Shown piece after piece: positions 54,091 through 62,246 of a stretch of DNA of 64,000 nt. Position numbers and translations under genes: made by a program. Each line of letters starts with the position of its first letter. Position 1 is the stretch's first letter. The notes under the pieces are model-generated. The model did not search any database. It was given only the letters and a program-made list of their open reading frames with translations, and had not been told where the DNA came from. Source of the DNA: Bacteroidota bacterium (lineage in GTDB: Bacteria > Bacteroidota > Bacteroidia > Bacteroidales > Tenuifilaceae). The stretch is taken from positions 62,001 to 126,000 of the forward strand of contig JAKQKB010000089.1 in NCBI GenBank assembly GCA_029560875.1, read 5' to 3'.

Positions 54091-55138
54091 GATAGTGAAT
54101 CTAGTTGTTTTTTCGATAATAGTCTTTAGCATACAACAAAGTGAACTACTAACAATAAAGAGGTTTTATACAATTTTAACTGTCATAGCTGCCTTTTTGA
54201 TGTCAGGAATATTGTTTAAACTTCCTATCACTTACAAACTAGCCAAAGCTATTGATAATCTTTTTGATGCAAAAGACATAAAGCTGTATGAAGACTTTGT
54301 GAAATTAATTACACTGGGAACAGTCTCTTTATTATTGTTGCTGTTTCCTCTAAGATTGTTTTTAAATTATGATACAATAATTCTCTTTTTAGTTATTATA
54401 ACTTCTCTATTTCTTTTAGCTTACTCATTGATAACAACCTATTTAATTATCAGTACCAAAAGCATCTTCTACAAAGACACTTCAAGAAAAATAATGACTC
54501 AACCGTTTGAGTATATCTGCAGCAATGAACTTCATTATTTCATTACTAAAAAAAGTCCAGATAATCAGATAGTCTCAGAACTTATGAATTACAACTATTC
54601 ATTAGAACAAAGAAAAAACATTAAAATTATTGACTCCAGTAACGAAGCATTTCTTGGTGAACTATTTTTGCCAGACCAAAAAACAATCATTGCTACTCTT
54701 TTTATATTGATAGACAAGGCGTTTTTAGATAAAAATAGAAAAATATTTAAGGATAAAGTATCAAATCATATTTTCAAGATAATTACAAAAGTAAATGGTT
54801 TTGATAAAGATTCCTTAAAGACTACTTTTAACAATGTCAAAAGTCAATCTAAATACTATGATTCTTGCAAAATGATTATAGAATCTTTAAAATCGGATAA
54901 AAAAAGGGAAATAGATGATTACAAGAATTACAGGGAAATATCCAACAAACTTCTTAATGAATTTAACGCTTCAAAGTGCTTGCAGATTTCTGATGATAAA
55001 CATGAGCAGTTTATTTTACTATGTATTTTATACTTCGCGGTGGTAAGAGATAAGAATCTGAATCCACTAATACCAGAAGAAATAAATCCAAACACTTCAA
55101 TAGAGTTAAAAAATATTTTAAAAAGTTTACTTCAATAA
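54074..55138 (+). CDS. Hypothetical membrane protein of the island
   Basis: 354 residues; hydrophobic segments near 8-22, 30-48, 75-95 and 100-127, then a charged, mainly helical cytoplasmic domain rich in Lys, Asp and Ser (KSQSKYYDSCKMIIESLKSD). No domain recognised. Starts inside the end of the integrase gene, so it is translated from the same message, and is followed by a strong terminator. Might take part in island maintenance or exclusion; no direct evidence. Confidence 0.65.
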   Translation: MKVNYRIVNLVVFSIIVFSIQQSELLTIKRFYTILTVIAAFLMSGILFKLPITYKLAKAIDNLFDAKDIKLYEDFVKLITLGTVSLLLLLFPLRLFLNYDTIILFLVIITSLFLLAYSLITTYLIISTKSIFYKDTSRKIMTQPFEYICSNELHYFITKKSPDNQIVSELMNYNYSLEQRKNIKIIDSSNEAFLGELFLPDQKTIIATLFILIDKAFLDKNRKIFKDKVSNHIFKIITKVNGFDKDSLKTTFNNVKSQSKYYDSCKMIIESLKSDKKREIDDYKNYREISNKLLNEFNASKCLQISDDKHEQFILLCILYFAVVRDKNLNPLIPEEINPNTSIELKNILKSLLQ

Positions 55139-55160
55139 CACTCTCACCTATTGTTTCTTG

Positions 55161-55200
55161 CAATGGTTTTCGGCAATTGTCGGAAACCATTGTGTTTTTT
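55161..55200 (+). terminator. Rho-independent terminator
   Basis: CAATGGTTT / AAACCATTG stem with inner CG pairs and a T run (GTGTTTTTT); 22 bases after the hypothetical membrane protein. Confidence 0.75.
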
Positions 55201-55208
55201 ACATAACA

Positions 55209-55230
55209 TACATTTGATCTCAAATCAAAT
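55209..55230 (+). promoter_or_regulatory. -7 box with overlapping operator ATTTGAT-N5-ATCAAAT
   Basis: TACATTTG at 55209-55216 is overlapped by a perfect 7-bp inverted repeat (55212-55218 and 55224-55230). A protein bound here would block the promoter of the HTH gene, which starts at 55246. Autorepression by that HTH protein is the simplest reading. Confidence 0.45.
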
Positions 55231-55245
55231 TAAATCATTTCAACT

Positions 55246-55518
55246 ATGAATGTAGAGTTAGTGACAAAGGATGATTTGAGATCACTTGAGTCAAATCTGC
55301 TCAACAAGGTTGAGCAACTAATTAAAGGAAAGGCTTCTGAATACCAAAGGAGATGGTATAAAACAAAGGATCTGGAGGAACTTTTTGGAATCTCCAAAGG
55401 CAAACAGCAGGATCTTCGAAATAAAAATGTTCTTCCATTCACTAAAATAGGAGTAACAATATACTATTCCGTTGAAGATATTGAAAGAATTCTGGAAGAT
55501 AATAAATCCGCTATCTAG
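55246..55518 (+). CDS. Helix-turn-helix protein, excisionase/HTH_17-like
   Basis: 90 residues. A helical N-terminal half is followed by WYKTKDLEELFGISKGKQQDLRNKNVLPF and IYYSVEDIERIL, the winged-helix pattern of small MerR/Xis-type DNA-binding proteins found after integrases in Bacteroidota elements. Likely controls excision and/or the mobilisation genes. Three bases before the primase gene, so part of one operon. Confidence 0.8.
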   Translation: MNVELVTKDDLRSLESNLLNKVEQLIKGKASEYQRRWYKTKDLEELFGISKGKQQDLRNKNVLPFTKIGVTIYYSVEDIERILEDNKSAI

Positions 55519-55520
55519 TT

Positions 55521-57518
55521 ATGAGTGAGCATCTAGTTTCATTTTTCGAGTCTGTCCTTTCAAAGCAGAAAGAAGCAGACATCCCGATAGAAGCACTAAT
55601 ATTTGATATTAAGAACGGGAAATATGCAAAACAAATATTCAAAATAAGAGCCGAGTCGGATAAACGAGAAAGAGAGAATCAAAAGAAAAAACTACCTGCG
55701 TCAACAATAAGTTGCACAACAAAGGGTTCACATAAAGCTTCAGATGTTAATACGCATTCGGGATTGCTACAAGTTGACATTGATGAAGTGAATCCTAGCG
55801 AAGCTCTCAACTTAAAAGTGGAATTAGCCAAAGATCCGTACATCTACTCATGCTTCCTATCCCCTAGCGAAAAACTGAAAAGTATAATTCGAATTGTACC
55901 AGACATTAAACTTCAGACATTACAGGCCGAATCTGCTGCAACTTATTTCAAGGAAAGATATAAAGTTAATATCGATAAGGCATGTAAGGATATTACGAGG
56001 ATGATGTATGTTTCATATGACAAAGACCTGTATTACAATCCAGACTCGGTAGTTTTTGACAAAACACTTATTTCTCAACCAAGAACCATTAACTTTAATC
56101 AACAACAGTTAGATGCAGTTTTTATAATAGAGGAGATTGAGAAAAAGAAAACTGACATTACTGGAAACTACGAGGATTGGATTAAGATTATATTTTCATT
56201 AATTCAAATTTTTGGAAATGAATGCAAGGAATATATACATAGAGTAAGTTCATACTATAGTGGTTACTCATATCTTGATACAGAAAAGCAGATTAATGCT
56301 TGTTTAAGTTCGACGAGTCAGGGAATAACAGGAAGTACATTTTTCCATTATGCAAAAAAACACGGTTTTATATTAAGGGGTGTTCCTGTTGAGAATAGTG
56401 AGGCAAAACAGCCATCTCAGATATCAAGAATTAAAAGGTATATTCAAAGTAAGTATGATACAAGATTCAATAGCGTAAGTCTTGAACTAGAGTTTAAAAG
56501 GAAACAGGACTTTATATACTCGCCACTTAATGAAAACTCGCTCTTAATTGAACTCTTAGAAAATGGGTACAATATTAGTGCAAGCACTTTTTATGCCCTA
56601 CTTAAATCGGACTTTATTAGAACCTATGACCCATTTGAAGAATATTTTCAGCATTTAAGCCCATGGGATGGGACTGATTACATTGAGAAATTGGCAAGTT
56701 CTATTAAAGCGAAAGATCAGAAATCGTTTAACAACCATTTCAAAAAGTGGCTTGTTAGAGTGGTTGCTTGCGCTTTACAATCCGACTTTTACAACAAACA
56801 AGCCTTAATTCTAATCGGCGAGCAACAAAATACTGGAAAATCAACCTGGTGTCGTTTCTTATGTCCTCCTTCTTTGAATAAATACATTGCTGAAAATATA
56901 TCAACAGATAAGGATTCAAGAATACTTCTAGCAAAAAACCTTCTCATTAACCTTGATGAACTTGCATTAATGGGTAAAAGCGATTTGAACTCACTAAAGG
57001 CCTACTTCAGCAAAACAATGATTAATGAAAGATTACCCTGGGGGAAAACTGCATCGATTATTACAAGAAGATGCAGTTTTGTTGGAAGTACCAACCAGAA
57101 CGAATTCCTTAATGACGAAACAGGTTCTGTCCGATGGTTATGTTTCGAGATTAATGCTATAGACTGGGAATACAAGACCAATATTGATATTAATAAGGTC
57201 TATGCTCAAGCATACTATCTTTTCAAGAGTAACACCTTCAATTATAATTTGACTAAAGAAGAAATCAAGGAAAATGAAAAAAGAAACAAGGAATATCAAA
57301 TGATAACGATTGAGCGTGAACTAATTGAAAAGTACATTGAATTGGGTAAAATTGAGAGAGGATTCTACACTGCAACCGATATTGTATTGAAATTAAATGA
57401 GTTAACAAATAGACAGTTCAGTTTGAGCCATATTCATATAGGGAAAGCATTAAAAATGTTGGGGTATGAAAGAGTTAAGCAAAGGAGTGTGTATGGTTAT
57501 ATCATTAACCAACGCTAA
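55521..57518 (+). CDS. BT4734/BF3469-type primase N-domain fused to VirE/VapE-like ATPase
   Basis: 665 residues. Residues about 60-190 match the BT4734/BF3469 family N-terminal domain (THSGLLQVDIDEVNPSEAL, SCFLSPSEKLKSIIRI), likely primase-like. A primase-C-type linker follows, and residues about 350-600 form a VapE/VirE P-loop domain: ALILIGEQQNTGKSTW (Walker A near 432), LLINLDELALMGK (Walker B), RRCSFVGSTNQNEFL and TGSVRWLCFEI. Common in Bacteroidota mobile elements for replication of the excised form. Confidence 0.82.
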   Translation: MSEHLVSFFESVLSKQKEADIPIEALIFDIKNGKYAKQIFKIRAESDKRERENQKKKLPASTISCTTKGSHKASDVNTHSGLLQVDIDEVNPSEALNLKVELAKDPYIYSCFLSPSEKLKSIIRIVPDIKLQTLQAESAATYFKERYKVNIDKACKDITRMMYVSYDKDLYYNPDSVVFDKTLISQPRTINFNQQQLDAVFIIEEIEKKKTDITGNYEDWIKIIFSLIQIFGNECKEYIHRVSSYYSGYSYLDTEKQINACLSSTSQGITGSTFFHYAKKHGFILRGVPVENSEAKQPSQISRIKRYIQSKYDTRFNSVSLELEFKRKQDFIYSPLNENSLLIELLENGYNISASTFYALLKSDFIRTYDPFEEYFQHLSPWDGTDYIEKLASSIKAKDQKSFNNHFKKWLVRVVACALQSDFYNKQALILIGEQQNTGKSTWCRFLCPPSLNKYIAENISTDKDSRILLAKNLLINLDELALMGKSDLNSLKAYFSKTMINERLPWGKTASIITRRCSFVGSTNQNEFLNDETGSVRWLCFEINAIDWEYKTNIDINKVYAQAYYLFKSNTFNYNLTKEEIKENEKRNKEYQMITIERELIEKYIELGKIERGFYTATDIVLKLNELTNRQFSLSHIHIGKALKMLGYERVKQRSVYGYIINQR

Positions 57519-57648
57519 GACAAAAAAATCCCTCTTAAGGTAGCGGAAGGGTTACGGCGAGATAGTGGCTTTGTAAGCCTTTCTCGATTTTCTCGCTTCG
57601 CTTGAAAATGGATTTGCTCACTTCGTTCGCAAATAAAGAATTAAGGAA
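57519..57648. other. Candidate oriT region upstream of mobC
   Basis: 130 bases without a gene that hold a nested hairpin (CGAGA/TCTCG outer at 57558 and 57586, GGCTT/AAGCC inner at 57567 and 57575) and a second inverted repeat TTTGC...GCAAA around 57613-57633. Position directly before mobC-mobA is typical of oriT. No nick site can be assigned. Confidence 0.45.
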
Positions 57649-57966
57649 ATGGCTGTAGTCAAAAGAACTAAGATATTCAGGGTAAGGCTTTCTTTTTCGG
57701 AAAACGCTTTAATAAAGAGAAAAGCAAAAGAAGCAGGCAGAACTCAGTCCAGATTTGTAAGAGAGGCTGCTTTAGGGGTAGAGATAAAGCCTAAGCATTT
57801 TTCAGAGGAAGAAAAGGCACTTTATAAAACGTTAGTAGGGTTGGCCAATAACATTAACCAAATCGCAAAGCGATATAATGTTGGTGATAGAATGTACATA
57901 GAACTCGATAAAGTTCTGGTTGAAATTAAAATTTTAGTTCAAAGATTAATTAGCAATGGTAGGTAA
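57649..57966 (+). CDS. Mobilisation protein MobC
   Basis: 105 residues with a ribbon-helix-helix start (KIFRVRLSFSENALIKRKAK) and the MobC signature LYKTLVGLANNINQIAKRYN. Helps the relaxase at oriT. Its 3' end overlaps the relaxase gene by 11 bases. Confidence 0.88.
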   Translation: MAVVKRTKIFRVRLSFSENALIKRKAKEAGRTQSRFVREAALGVEIKPKHFSEEEKALYKTLVGLANNINQIAKRYNVGDRMYIELDKVLVEIKILVQRLISNGR

Positions 57967-58741
57967 AACTAGAACTGGTTCAGGATTTAAGAGGGTTGTA
58001 TACTACAATTTCGAGAAGGAGAAAAACTCTGAAATCCTATTTTCTAACGGCCTCGTTAGTAGCGAACCGCAAGGTCTTATTCAGGAGTTTGAGGCTATTC
58101 GTAGCGAAAACCCTAACATTTCGAAACCAGCATGGCACACTTCACTTTCTTTTGCAAAGGAGGACAATATTACAAACGATAAAATGGCTGAAATAGCCCA
58201 ACGATTTATGGAAAAAGCGGGCTTTACTAAAGATAATAACCAATTTTTTGTTGTTAAACACAACGATGCAGGACATACTCATTGCCATATAGTTGCCAAT
58301 AGAGTCGGATTTGATGGAAGGGCTGTTAGTGACTCCTTCTTTAAATCAAAATCGGTTCAATGGGCAAAGGAATTAGAAAAGGAATATGGACTTACTTCGG
58401 TTCAGGAAAAAGCAAAAGTCAGAAAGGTTGAAAAAACAAAAGAGTTTATACCTGATAAAGAATTCTTAAAGGAAACTATCGCTAAAACTCTAGAGAGCAA
58501 AGGCATTGCTTCTTTGGAAGAGCTATCTCTAAAACTAAGGGAGAAAGGTGTTGAAATGGAAATACTCAAACACTCCAAAACGGGTAAAGAGTATGGGGTA
58601 AACTTCAAGATAGGTGGTAATGCCTATAAAGGTTCTGACCTAGGAAAGAAATTTGCTTACAAGGCTCTTTATAGTAACCTAAGTCCAACTTTAAAAATAG
58701 TTACAAAAATTATAAGTAAAGGAATTTCACATGGACTATAA
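57956..58741 (+). CDS. Relaxase (MobA/VirD2-like)
   Basis: 261 residues. Starts MVGKTRTGSGFKRVVYYNFE, includes WHTSLSFAKED and the metal-binding HUH-type motif HNDAGHTHCHIVANRVGFDG near 102-120. A C-terminal segment (TLESKGIASLEELSLKLREK) resembles the usual region after MobP1/B-type relaxases. It is short and has no helicase domain; the island therefore appears mobilizable, needing another element's conjugation system. Confidence 0.9.
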   Translation: MVGKTRTGSGFKRVVYYNFEKEKNSEILFSNGLVSSEPQGLIQEFEAIRSENPNISKPAWHTSLSFAKEDNITNDKMAEIAQRFMEKAGFTKDNNQFFVVKHNDAGHTHCHIVANRVGFDGRAVSDSFFKSKSVQWAKELEKEYGLTSVQEKAKVRKVEKTKEFIPDKEFLKETIAKTLESKGIASLEELSLKLREKGVEMEILKHSKTGKEYGVNFKIGGNAYKGSDLGKKFAYKALYSNLSPTLKIVTKIISKGISHGL

Positions 58742-58753
58742 AACCTAAACAAA

Positions 58754-59413
58754 ATGACAAACGAGGAAAAAACATTAGCTGCCATTGAGGAGATTGGAAA
58801 TCAACTTAATGAATTGAAGAAAACGTTAAATCAGCCTAAAGAAAAGGTTGAAATAGATTTAACACCAATAGCCAGAAAAATGGTTGAAATTGAAAACAGC
58901 ATCAAGGATATAAGAAACAATGGGTATTTGGATGATCCTGCAATAAGGCATATTGATGATATTTTGATTCAAATAGGCAGTTTTATTGAACGAAAACAAA
59001 AGGAAACCATACATCGTGTAGTAGAAATTAAACAATCCCATTGGTGGATTATTAGTATAGCCAGTTACTTTATTCTGAGTTTCGTAATATGCTTTTGGTT
59101 GGTGCAAAAAAATATTGGCCTCAATGAAATAATTGAAAGTAAGGATGCCAATGATTTCAAGTACAGATATTTGAAATTGAAAGGCTATGAACTAAACGAT
59201 TTGCGGAAAGAAATTAGAAATACAACAGAGTTGATACAATCAATGGACTACCATTACTCCAAGAAGAAGGATGAAATCCAAAACTATGTTATAAAGCGAG
59301 AAGAAGAACTGAGACAACTTTTTGAGGCCAACGAGATTGCAAAACAGAAGGAGATTGAAGCTAGAAAAGCTAAAGCCGATGCTCAAGAACTAAATCGCAG
59401 AATAAACAATTAA
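58754..59413 (+). CDS. Coiled-coil membrane protein of the mobilisation operon
   Basis: 219 residues: helical N-terminus, one transmembrane helix near 97-117 (WWIISIASYFILSFVICFWL), then a long coiled coil with many Lys/Glu and the end AKADAQELNRRINN. Proteins of this layout follow relaxase genes in Bacteroidota mobilizable elements, but a function is not known. 12 bases after the relaxase; followed by a terminator. Confidence 0.7.
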   Translation: MTNEEKTLAAIEEIGNQLNELKKTLNQPKEKVEIDLTPIARKMVEIENSIKDIRNNGYLDDPAIRHIDDILIQIGSFIERKQKETIHRVVEIKQSHWWIISIASYFILSFVICFWLVQKNIGLNEIIESKDANDFKYRYLKLKGYELNDLRKEIRNTTELIQSMDYHYSKKKDEIQNYVIKREEELRQLFEANEIAKQKEIEARKAKADAQELNRRINN

Positions 59414-59433
59414 CAGATAATCAGGCAGAACTC

Positions 59434-59464
59434 AATGCTTAACCTAAGCGGTTAAGCATTTTTA
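59434..59464 (+). terminator. Rho-independent terminator of the mob operon
   Basis: Perfect 11-bp stem AATGCTTAACC / GGTTAAGCATT, 5-base loop, then TTTTAAT. Confidence 0.8.
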
Positions 59465-59588
59465 ATATCATATTATTTTGAATATTGTCAATAACATAAA
59501 TACTGGCAATACTATAAATATTAAAACATAAACTTTTTTACTACTTTTAAACCTTACAAAGTTCATATACTATAATTCTGATTTTAAG

Positions 59589-61043
59589 ATGTTTGAACAA
59601 ACCTTTAAGAATATTGACGACATACTCCACAAAGATGCGGGATGCAGTAGTGAGTTAGATTATGTGGAGCAGACCTCTTGGATATTATTTCTTAAGTACC
59701 TCGATGACTTTGAGAAAGATAAAAAGACTGCAGCCGAGTTAACAGGAAAAAGCTACACCCCAATAATTGCACCTGAATTTCAATGGAATGTTTGGGCTAT
59801 GCCAAAGAACGGTGACGGCAAACTTGACCATCACAAAGCCTTAACTGGCGATGATTTAAAGGATTTTGTTGACCATAAACTATTCCCTTACCTTAAAAAA
59901 TTTAAGGTTCAGGCAGAAAGTGCAAACACCATTGAGTATAAAGTTGGGGAGATTTTTAGCGAATTGAAAAACCGCTTGCAGAGTGGTTACAATTTGCGTG
60001 AGGTGATTAACCGAATTGATGAACTACGCTTTAGAACTCACGCTGAGAAGCACGAGATGAGCCACCTGTACGAGTCCAAAATACAGAATATGGGAAATGC
60101 TGGGCGCAATGGTGGCGAATACTACACCCCACGCCCACTGATTAAAACAATAGTAAAAGTAGTTGCTCCCAAAATAGGCGATACTATTTACGATGGAGCA
60201 GTTGGTAGCGCAGGCTTCCTTTGCGAAGCATTTGATTATCTAAAGAACAGTAAAAGCCTAACCACTAAGGATGTTGAAATATTACAGAAGAAAACCTTTT
60301 ACGGTAAGGAGAAAAAATCATTGGCCTATATAATTGGCACAATGAATATGATTCTGCACGGAGTTGAAGCACCAAACATTGTACATACCAATACACTTGC
60401 AGAAAATCTTGCCGATATACAGGAAAAAGACCGTTACGATGTTGTACTGGCCAACCCACCATTTGGAGGCAAGGAACGTGCCGAGGTACAGCAAAACTTT
60501 CCAATTAAAACAGGCGAAACAGCAAGTTTATTCTTACAGCACTTTATAAAGATTCTTAAAGCGGGAGGCAAGGCTGGTGTAGTAATTAAAAACACATTCC
60601 TAAGCAATACCGATAACGCAACCGTTGCAATCCGCAAGCAATTACTGGAGAGTTGCAACCTACACACAGTTTTAGATTTACCAGGAGGAGTATTCTCTGG
60701 CGCAGGGGTAAAAACCGTTGTACTTTTCTTTGAGAAGGGTGAGCCAACCAAAAAGGTTTGGTACTACCAGCTTAATTTAGACCGTAACCTTGGAAAAACT
60801 AACCCTTTAAACGAAAACGACCTTGCTGAGTTTGTTAACCTTCAAAAAACATTTGCTGATAGCCCTAATTCTTGGAGAATTAACATAAAGGATATTGACC
60901 AAACAACACTTGACCTTAGCTTAAAGAACCCATGCAAAAAGGAAGAGGTTGCTTTACGCTCTCCTAAGGCTATTTTAGAGGAAATAAATGCATTAGATAA
61001 AGAAAGTGTTGAAATCCTAAACTCAATTTCTGAATTATTATGA
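59589..61043 (+). CDS. hsdM: Type I restriction-modification DNA methyltransferase subunit (HsdM)
   Basis: 484 residues. HsdM N-terminal helical domain (DDILHKDAGCSSELDYVEQT), SAM-binding motif DTIYDGAVGSAGFLCEAF and the amino-methyltransferase motif VVLANPPFGGKE (near 284-295). Methylates adenine at the site chosen by HsdS. Overlaps hsdS by four bases (ATGA). The restriction subunit hsdR is not in the window and is expected downstream. Confidence 0.95.
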   Translation: MFEQTFKNIDDILHKDAGCSSELDYVEQTSWILFLKYLDDFEKDKKTAAELTGKSYTPIIAPEFQWNVWAMPKNGDGKLDHHKALTGDDLKDFVDHKLFPYLKKFKVQAESANTIEYKVGEIFSELKNRLQSGYNLREVINRIDELRFRTHAEKHEMSHLYESKIQNMGNAGRNGGEYYTPRPLIKTIVKVVAPKIGDTIYDGAVGSAGFLCEAFDYLKNSKSLTTKDVEILQKKTFYGKEKKSLAYIIGTMNMILHGVEAPNIVHTNTLAENLADIQEKDRYDVVLANPPFGGKERAEVQQNFPIKTGETASLFLQHFIKILKAGGKAGVVIKNTFLSNTDNATVAIRKQLLESCNLHTVLDLPGGVFSGAGVKTVVLFFEKGEPTKKVWYYQLNLDRNLGKTNPLNENDLAEFVNLQKTFADSPNSWRINIKDIDQTTLDLSLKNPCKKEEVALRSPKAILEEINALDKESVEILNSISELL

Positions 61044-62245
61044 AACAAGGCTGGGAAATAAAGAAGTTGGGAGAGTTGTGCACTATAAAAGGCAGAATAG
61101 GGTATCGTGGTTATACCAAACAAGATCTTGTTTCAAAAGGAGAAGGTGCAATTACTTTAAGCCCATCAAATATTGTTAATTGCAAACTTCAATTTAATAA
61201 TAGCACTTATATTTCATGGTTTAAATACAATGAATCGCCAGAGATCAAAATAAATATTGGAGATATAATATATTGCAAAACAGCGTCTATTGGTAAATTA
61301 GCACTAGTTGAGTATTTGCCCGAGATGGCTACAATAAATCCTCAATTTGTCGTTTTTAAAGAGCTTAAGTGCTTTAATAAATTTCTTTACTATGGTCTTT
61401 TGACGGAGGATTTTAAATTACAGGCGTCAGAAATTATCAGTGGCACAGCAATACCAACTTTATCACAAACTAATTTAGCCCAATTAGTAATTCCAACCCC
61501 TCCTCTCTCGGAACAACAACGCATAGTTTCCATTTTAGACCAAGCCTTTGCTGCAATTGACAAGGCCAAAGCCAATGCTGAGCAAAACCTTAAAAACACT
61601 AAGGAACTTTTTGAGAGTTATTTGCAGGGGGTGTTTGAAAAGAAAGGGGATGGTTGGGAAGAGAAAACACTTAAAAGTATCGGTATAACTCAAACTGGAA
61701 CAACCCCAAAAACAACCAATAAAAATAATTATGGAGATTTTATTCCTTTCATAAAGCCTGCTGATATTGATATTTTTGGTAATGGTGAAATTAGATATGA
61801 CAATGAGGGTTTGAGTGAAGAAGGATTATCAAATGGGAGAAAGATTCTCCAAGGTTCAATATTAATGGTTTGTATTGGAGCATCAATTGGTAAGGTTGGA
61901 TTTACAGATAGAGATGTCTCATCAAATCAACAAATAAATGCACTAACAGTGAATACTGGTTTGCATCCTAAATTTTTTTATTATGCATTAAGAACAAAAG
62001 GCTTTTATAATCAGGTAATTATTAATTCATCGCAAGCAACACTACCTCTGCTAATAAAAAGCAAATGGGAAATTCTCAAAGTAAATTTTCCGATATCTTA
62101 TTCAGAACAAAAATCAATTGTTCAAAAACTTGATGCTCTTTCAATTGAAACAAAAAGATTGGAAGCAATTTACCAACAGAAAATTAATAACTTAGAGGAT
62201 TTGAAAAATAGCATATTGGATAAGGCGTTTAAGGGAGAACTATAA
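61040..62245 (+). CDS. hsdS: Type I restriction-modification specificity subunit (HsdS)
   Basis: 401 residues with two target-recognition domains: TRD1 about 1-155 and TRD2 about 205-350, each followed by a helical conserved region (PPLSEQQRIVSILDQAFAAI; YSEQKSIVQKLDALSIETK). Determines the bipartite DNA site. Two full TRDs and an intact frame argue for a working protein. Confidence 0.95.
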   Translation: MKQGWEIKKLGELCTIKGRIGYRGYTKQDLVSKGEGAITLSPSNIVNCKLQFNNSTYISWFKYNESPEIKINIGDIIYCKTASIGKLALVEYLPEMATINPQFVVFKELKCFNKFLYYGLLTEDFKLQASEIISGTAIPTLSQTNLAQLVIPTPPLSEQQRIVSILDQAFAAIDKAKANAEQNLKNTKELFESYLQGVFEKKGDGWEEKTLKSIGITQTGTTPKTTNKNNYGDFIPFIKPADIDIFGNGEIRYDNEGLSEEGLSNGRKILQGSILMVCIGASIGKVGFTDRDVSSNQQINALTVNTGLHPKFFYYALRTKGFYNQVIINSSQATLPLLIKSKWEILKVNFPISYSEQKSIVQKLDALSIETKRLEAIYQQKINNLEDLKNSILDKAFKGEL

Positions 62246-62246
62246 T

